Source of the DNA: Paenibacillus sp. J2TS4 | GTDB lineage: Bacteria > Bacillota > Bacilli > Paenibacillales > NBRC-103111 | Reading direction: 5' to 3' | Assembly (NCBI RefSeq): GCF_018403245.1 | Contig: NZ_BOSH01000006.1 | Coordinates: forward strand, 332,422-396,421 | Length of the DNA: 64,000 nt | In this document: positions 59,650 to 64,000 of the stretch, one piece after another | Position numbering within the stretch: position 1 is the first letter of the stretch | Layout of the letters: each line of letters opens with the position of its first letter | Made by a program: the position numbers and the translations under genes | Notes under the pieces: generated by a model | Database searches by the model: none | What the model saw: the letters and a program-made list of their open reading frames with translations, nothing else | Told to the model about the DNA's origin: nothing

Positions 59650-61008
59650 ATGGCTGCAAGACCGAATATACTCTTTATCATTGCTGACGATCACCGTTAT
59701 GACGCCATGGGGGCGGCGGGAGACCAAGTCGTGCAAACGCCGGCGTTGGATGCTCTTGCCCAAGCCGGAACGATGATGGCTTCAACTCATATTATCGGCG
59801 GCGTCAGTGGCGCTGTTTGCATTCCTTGCAGAGCCTGCGTTCAAACAGGAACGCATATTTTTCAAGCGACGGAAAGCCAGACGATCGACGATTACGCCAG
59901 AAATAATGTTATATCTCAAGGAACACATACGATGCCGTTCTGGTTTCGCTCACACGGTTACTATACGCATGCGATCGGCAAGTGGCATAATGATCGAGAC
60001 AGTTTTACCGCCGGCTTTTGCAGCGGAAGCGCCTTGTTCTTGGGTGGCATGAGCGAGCATCAGCGGGTGCCGGTGTTTGATTATGACGGCGACGGATTTC
60101 ATCCTCCTGAAGAGCCCCGTCTTGAAACGCGGTTCTCGACGGAACTGTTTACCGATTCGGCCATTGATTTTTTGGAGCAATATTCCGGGGAAGAGCCTTT
60201 TTTTCTCTATCTGGCGTACACTTCTCCGCATGATCCACGGACAGCGCCGGAGCCTTATGCCAGCTTGTATGACCGCGAGCAAATCCCGCTGCCGCCAAGT
60301 TTTATGGAGGAACATCCTTTTGATAACGGGGAGCTTGATATCCGGGATGAGAAGCTGGCCGCCTATCCGCGCCGACCAGAGGAAGTCCGCGGCCATATTG
60401 CGGATTATTACGCAATGATTACCCATATGGATCGCCACATCGATCAGGTGCTGCAAACGCTCGCCGCAAGCGGAAATTTAGACAACACAATTGTGGTATA
60501 TACGTCTGATCATGGTCTTGCTGTCGGCCGGCACGCTCTGCTCGGCAAGCAAAATATGTATGATCACAGCATTCGGGTTCCGTGGTTGATCCGGGGGCCC
60601 GGAGTTCCGGCGGGCAGACGCGTCGACGCGCTTGCATATCAATTCGATATATTCCCTACGCTGTGCAGCTTCGCAGGAATGGAGCCTCCTGATGCTATCG
60701 CGGGGCAAAGTATGGCGCCCTTGATTCGGGGCGAGACGGATGAAGGAAGGCCAACCGTATATGCCTTATATAAAGACATTCAGCGGATGGTGAAGGATGA
60801 GCGGTGGAAGTTGATCCGTTATCGCCGTTCGGCCGCGACCGGCCGAGGAAGCGACTGCTTGCAGCTGTTTGATCTGGCTAATGATCCATGGGAGTTGTGC
60901 AACTTGGCTGTACTTCCCGAATACTGCGCGCAAGCCGAGAGACTGGAGCAGGAGTTGGCGGATTGGATGAAGCGAGTTGGCGATCCTTTTGCTGAATTAT
61001 TTGGATAA
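59650..61008 (+). CDS. Sulfatase (alkaline-phosphatase superfamily)
   Basis: 452 residues, no signal peptide, so probably cytoplasmic. It removes sulfate esters, perhaps from imported oligosaccharides. The metal-binding ADDHRYD start, the formylglycine motif in CIPCR (CxPxR is kept, the usual Ser is Cys), GKWHND, and SDHGLAVGRH are all present. AAGGAGG lies before the ATG. Its only neighbour is the divergent AraC gene. It could also be a phosphonate or phosphate-ester hydrolase of the same superfamily. Confidence 0.88.
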   Translation: MAARPNILFIIADDHRYDAMGAAGDQVVQTPALDALAQAGTMMASTHIIGGVSGAVCIPCRACVQTGTHIFQATESQTIDDYARNNVISQGTHTMPFWFRSHGYYTHAIGKWHNDRDSFTAGFCSGSALFLGGMSEHQRVPVFDYDGDGFHPPEEPRLETRFSTELFTDSAIDFLEQYSGEEPFFLYLAYTSPHDPRTAPEPYASLYDREQIPLPPSFMEEHPFDNGELDIRDEKLAAYPRRPEEVRGHIADYYAMITHMDRHIDQVLQTLAASGNLDNTIVVYTSDHGLAVGRHALLGKQNMYDHSIRVPWLIRGPGVPAGRRVDALAYQFDIFPTLCSFAGMEPPDAIAGQSMAPLIRGETDEGRPTVYALYKDIQRMVKDERWKLIRYRRSAATGRGSDCLQLFDLANDPWELCNLAVLPEYCAQAERLEQELADWMKRVGDPFAELFG

Positions 61009-61029
61009 GAAAGTACAGATGGCTGATTT

Positions 61030-61062
61030 GCTCCCGCCCATCCTCGCCAAAGGAACGGGAGC
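61030..61062 (+). terminator. Hairpin after the sulfatase gene
   Basis: GCTCCCG pairs with CGGGAGC, 19-base loop, 22 bases after the stop; no T run. Confidence 0.45.
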
Positions 61063-61071
61063 ATGGGGTTA

Positions 61072-61227
61072 TTCGAGATTCGGTGGATCCGGACCAAACG
61101 GCTGAACTGTTCGTTATGCTGTCGCTCGGTCTGCGCGTCCGTTCTTTCTTCCCGATGAGTCGGACTTCTTTCACAGCGGAGACGTGTCTTCCTTCATGAG
61201 CCAGGTTTTGACAAGTAAGAAAGACTA
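61072..61227 (+). pseudogene. C-terminal fragment of a TetR-family regulator
   Basis: The frame reads DSVDPDQTAELFVMLSLGLRVRS, then a Phe/Ser/His-rich end, resembling the ligand-domain end of TetR repressors that sit beside SDR or MFS genes. No start or helix-turn-helix is present. The rest of 61009-61462 holds no other gene that I can support. Confidence 0.4.
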
Positions 61228-61462
61228 ACATCTCGAACTCATGGGCTGTTTTCGGCGTCATCGCCACATTACTGCCTGTTGCTATTCTTTATCTTATGAT
61301 AGTGAAAAACTTTTAATCAGACGGAGGGATCCGTATGGCATCTTTTATTGCGCTTGTCGCATCTTTTATATTGTTCTAAATGGGGCACTTGGAGGCAGAA
61401 GGCGGACGTGGTAAAGAGATTTTCTCCTCGTCAACAACGCCCGCACCCGGCGGCTTGCCTTC

Positions 61463-62935
61463 TTACATAGAGCGTTTTTTTGTTGGATGTCCGCTTGGTC
61501 TTGATCGTGCAGTATCCGATTGGTCCTTATTTTTACGGTTGCAGAGAAGGGCACTGCATAAGCCTATCCCTGCAAATATCATCGCCGTGGCAAACGCAGA
61601 TTGAAACCCGCTGACTCCTAATGCGGACTCCGCCATTGATACGCTGCTGCCTTGAACTTGAACTTGAACAGGATTAGTGTCTAGATTTGTCACTGCACTT
61701 ACAATCGCAATTCCTAGCGCTGTGCCGATCTGCGGTCCCGTATTCCATAGCCCGGATGCCAATCCTTGTTGTTCCGGATGGATTCCCGCAGTTGCCGCGA
61801 TCGAACCCGAGACCAGCACCAAAGCTGCGCCTAAACCAATAAATAACGTTCCGGGAAGTACAGCATACAAGTAACCCATGGTCGGAGTAATGAAAGTCAA
61901 CAACCATAATCCCAGTCCGAATGAAATCATTCCGGCGGATAAAATCAATTGGACGCCAGACTTGGAAACCAGTCGGGAGACGAAGCCCGCCGCCACCATG
62001 GTTAGCAATTCTTGAGGCAAAAAGGAGAAAGCAGCCATAAGGGGCCGGTACCCAAGGATATTCTGCAAGTAAAGATTGATTAAATAGACGGAAGAACCCA
62101 TAATCGCTCCAAATAGGAGAGAAGCGGTAATCGCTCCAATAAACGATCCCTGCGAAAAGATACTAAAAGACATAAGTGGATATTTCGTATGGCGTTCGAT
62201 AATTAGAAAAAATAGGAACAACAATATGGAAAGCAGGATAAGTCCAGTAGTTAGTAAGGAGTGCCAACCTTGACTGCCAGCGATCGTCAGTGCATAAAGG
62301 AATGCGACAAATGCTCCCGTCACGGTTATTGCGCCCAGGACGTCCAGCGGCTGCTTTACTTTTGTACTTTCCGGAAGAAGCTTGGGCGAGAGGACTAAAA
62401 TAATCAAACCAATGGGGATATTGACATAAAAGATAAACCTCCAGCCTAATGTAGCGGTTAATAGTCCGCCAAGGATAAGGCCCGATGTAAAGCCAACTGC
62501 TGAAATCGTCCCCAGTAAGCCGAGGGCACGATTACGTTCGTGCCCTTCGGCAAAAATGAGTGAAATCAGGGAAAGAACCGATGGAAGCATGATAGCCGCT
62601 CCAACCCCCTGAAGAGCACGGGCTAGAATAAGAATCATCCCTCCGGGAGCAAGGCCGGCGAGAGCTGACGCTATCGTAAACACGACCATTCCGCACATGA
62701 GCATCCGGCGCCTGCCCCACAAGTCGCCCAATCGTCCACCCAGAAGCAAGAATCCGCCGCACATAACAGCGTAAGCCGTGACAACCCATTGCAATTGCTG
62801 GTTGGGCAGAGCGAAACTCTGTTGAATCGAAGGAAGCGCAACCTGGACGATGGACGTATCGAGTAGACTCATGAATTGGACCGTGCATAGCAAGATTAGC
62901 ACGGGTATTTGCGAAGATCTGGTTTTACTGGTCAT
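61463..62935 (-). CDS. MFS multidrug exporter (14-helix, EmrB/QacA type)
   Basis: 490 residues with about 14 helices. It has the motif LLDTSIVQVALPSI in helix 1, the loop GGRLGDLWGRRRM, and antiporter motif C in helix 5 (GLILGGLL). It exports drugs or metabolites in exchange for protons. It follows the SDR gene by 22 bases on the same strand, so the two form an operon with the palindromic operator upstream. The C-terminal tail is basic. Confidence 0.9.
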   Translation of the reverse strand: MTSKTRSSQIPVLILLCTVQFMSLLDTSIVQVALPSIQQSFALPNQQLQWVVTAYAVMCGGFLLLGGRLGDLWGRRRMLMCGMVVFTIASALAGLAPGGMILILARALQGVGAAIMLPSVLSLISLIFAEGHERNRALGLLGTISAVGFTSGLILGGLLTATLGWRFIFYVNIPIGLIILVLSPKLLPESTKVKQPLDVLGAITVTGAFVAFLYALTIAGSQGWHSLLTTGLILLSILLFLFFLIIERHTKYPLMSFSIFSQGSFIGAITASLLFGAIMGSSVYLINLYLQNILGYRPLMAAFSFLPQELLTMVAAGFVSRLVSKSGVQLILSAGMISFGLGLWLLTFITPTMGYLYAVLPGTLFIGLGAALVLVSGSIAATAGIHPEQQGLASGLWNTGPQIGTALGIAIVSAVTNLDTNPVQVQVQGSSVSMAESALGVSGFQSAFATAMIFAGIGLCSALLCNRKNKDQSDTARSRPSGHPTKKRSM

Positions 62936-62957
62936 GAAGTCCTATTCCTTTCCGTTG

Positions 62958-63722
62958 TCAGTGAATGGTTTTAACTAACCCGCCGTCGATAATATAATCT
63001 GCTCCAGTGATCATGGCTGCGTGATCGGAAGCAAGGAAGACGGTCAGCTCAGCCACCTCATGGGGCTCTGCAAATCGTCCTAATGAAATCCCTCTGTTTA
63101 ATGCGAACCGCTTGGCCTCCTCCGGATCCTGGGGAAGAACACCTTCCCACATCGCTGTACGTGTCGGACCTGGTGCTACTGTGTTGACCCTTACGCCTTG
63201 GGGGGCAAACTCTTCGGCCAAGCTTTTACTCAAATTAGTGACGGCCGCTTTCACGGCGCTGTTGGCCATGATGCTTTGTTTAGGCATGCGTGCAATCATC
63301 GAAGCTATGTTGACAATGGCTCCGCCTTGCTTGATCATATAAGGCAAAGCGGCACGAGTCGAGCGGATAACACTCATTAAATTAATCTCCACCATCTGCA
63401 TCCATTCCGCATCCGTGATTTCCTGGAAGCCGACGGATTGCCGCGGATCCGTCGCACCGATATTGTTGACGAGTATATCGATTTGGCCGAATCGACCGGC
63501 AGTCTCCTTCATGACTATGCGGGCTCCTTCTTCCGTAACCGCATCGGCTTCAACAATGAGCACGGAGTGCGTTTTACTCCATTCTTCCAGTTCACCGGAC
63601 ACGCGACGGGTTGCAGCGACAACATGGGCTCCGGATTTGGTCAGTTCCTGGACGATGGCCAGACCGATCCCACGGCTGGCTCCCGTTACGACAGCTACCT
63701 TGCCTTCTAAAGAAATAAACAT
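62958..63722 (-). CDS. SDR-family protein with altered active site
   Basis: 254 residues. The cofactor loop TGASRGIGLAI, the NNIG motif, the catalytic Ser region (NIASM) and the C-terminal GADYIIDGGL are present. At the Tyr-xxx-Lys site it reads NSAVK: the Lys is kept but the Tyr is Asn, so normal hydride transfer is doubtful. The ATG at 63722 follows AAAGGG; a TTG at 63731 is nearer to that site. It is the first gene of the SDR-MFS operon. Confidence 0.82.
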   Translation of the reverse strand: MFISLEGKVAVVTGASRGIGLAIVQELTKSGAHVVAATRRVSGELEEWSKTHSVLIVEADAVTEEGARIVMKETAGRFGQIDILVNNIGATDPRQSVGFQEITDAEWMQMVEINLMSVIRSTRAALPYMIKQGGAIVNIASMIARMPKQSIMANSAVKAAVTNLSKSLAEEFAPQGVRVNTVAPGPTRTAMWEGVLPQDPEEAKRFALNRGISLGRFAEPHEVAELTVFLASDHAAMITGADYIIDGGLVKTIH

Positions 63723-63791
63723 AACATTCAACCCTTTCAGAAGATTTTTATTAGTTTAAGGTTGATTATGGTATGGAGCAGAAGAAATGAA

Positions 63792-63820
63792 AAGTACGCA
63801 TTTTATTCGTACTTAGTACG
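63792..63820. promoter_or_regulatory. Overlapping inverted repeats, TetR-type operator
   Basis: CGTACT-T-AGTACG (63808-63820) and AAGTACG...CGTACTT (63792-63814) share one arm. They lie about 70 bases before the SDR start. Beyond them, to the window end, I see no gene. Confidence 0.5.
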
Positions 63821-64000
63821 ATAAAAGGTACAATTTGATCTGACGGGCTCTTGAAGGAAATAGTATGAAAAAACGTTACTACTTAGGTCTATAGAAGAAT
63901 GGGTTGTCCGCGAAGTGCGAGGGAAAGGGAAGGGAGAACAGAAAGTCCTTGCTTCAAAAACGTAGATACGATGCTCCGCAGTCGAGCAAAGATGTCTGCC

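Overview
The window looks like chromosome from a spore-former-type Firmicute, most likely Paenibacillus or a close relative. Reasons: strong GGAGG ribosome binding sites, frequent TTG/GTG starts, Bacillus-type genes (YqhG/YqhH, LipM, YqzE, CsoR/CopZ/CopA), and a membrane-bound AraC regulator next to an LplA/LplB/LplC-type sugar importer. All calls come from reading the sequence and from family knowledge; no database search was possible.

Layout. 1-13.6 kb: ordinary chromosome. It holds a truncated sensor kinase, a D-Ala-D-Ala carboxypeptidase, an alpha/beta hydrolase, an EamA transporter, a stand-alone tryptophan synthase beta chain, an SDR, a YkvI-like transporter, xanthine phosphoribosyltransferase, the cobinamide salvage enzyme CbiZ and several small unknown genes. 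13.63-24.4 kb: an apparent genomic island. An intact tRNA-Leu(CAG) stands on the left and a second copy of only the tRNA 3' half on the right; no integrase is present. Inside are a dihydroxyacetone regulon (fused DhaKL kinase, DhaS and DhaQ regulators, GlpF-type channel) with two matching DhaS-type operators, and a separate block of MFS exporter, MoxR/CobS-like AAA+ ATPase, VWA protein, degenerate GIY-YIG protein and a DUF6530-like protein. The ATPase and VWA genes meet at a nine-A run with an A_AAA_AAC heptamer, and the VWA gene has no visible ribosome binding site. This block is my best candidate for an undescribed system.

24.5-35.3 kb: housekeeping genes argS, YqzE, an exported unknown, yqhG-yqhH, lipM, and the B12-dependent ribonucleotide reductase nrdJ preceded by two NrdR-like boxes. 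35.3-37.2 kb: gene fragments and a frameshifted retropepsin-like protease. 37.5-48.9 kb: a polysaccharide-use locus (AraC-type membrane regulator, binding protein, two permeases, M14 peptidase, very large PL8-type lyase). The lyase has Tyr where PL8 enzymes carry the active-site His, and a frameshift near its end. 49-51.5 kb: a lone TnpB gene, remnants of a second similar sugar locus and a truncated IS66 element.

51.7-58.5 kb: a copper/zinc resistance cluster (CDF exporter, CsoR, CopZ, CopA, His-rich lipoprotein, small nitrite/sulfite-reductase-like protein, second CopZ, glutaredoxin, second CsoR). 58.7-61 kb: divergent AraC regulator and sulfatase. 61-64 kb: an SDR and a 14-helix MFS exporter in one operon, with a palindromic operator upstream and a TetR fragment downstream.
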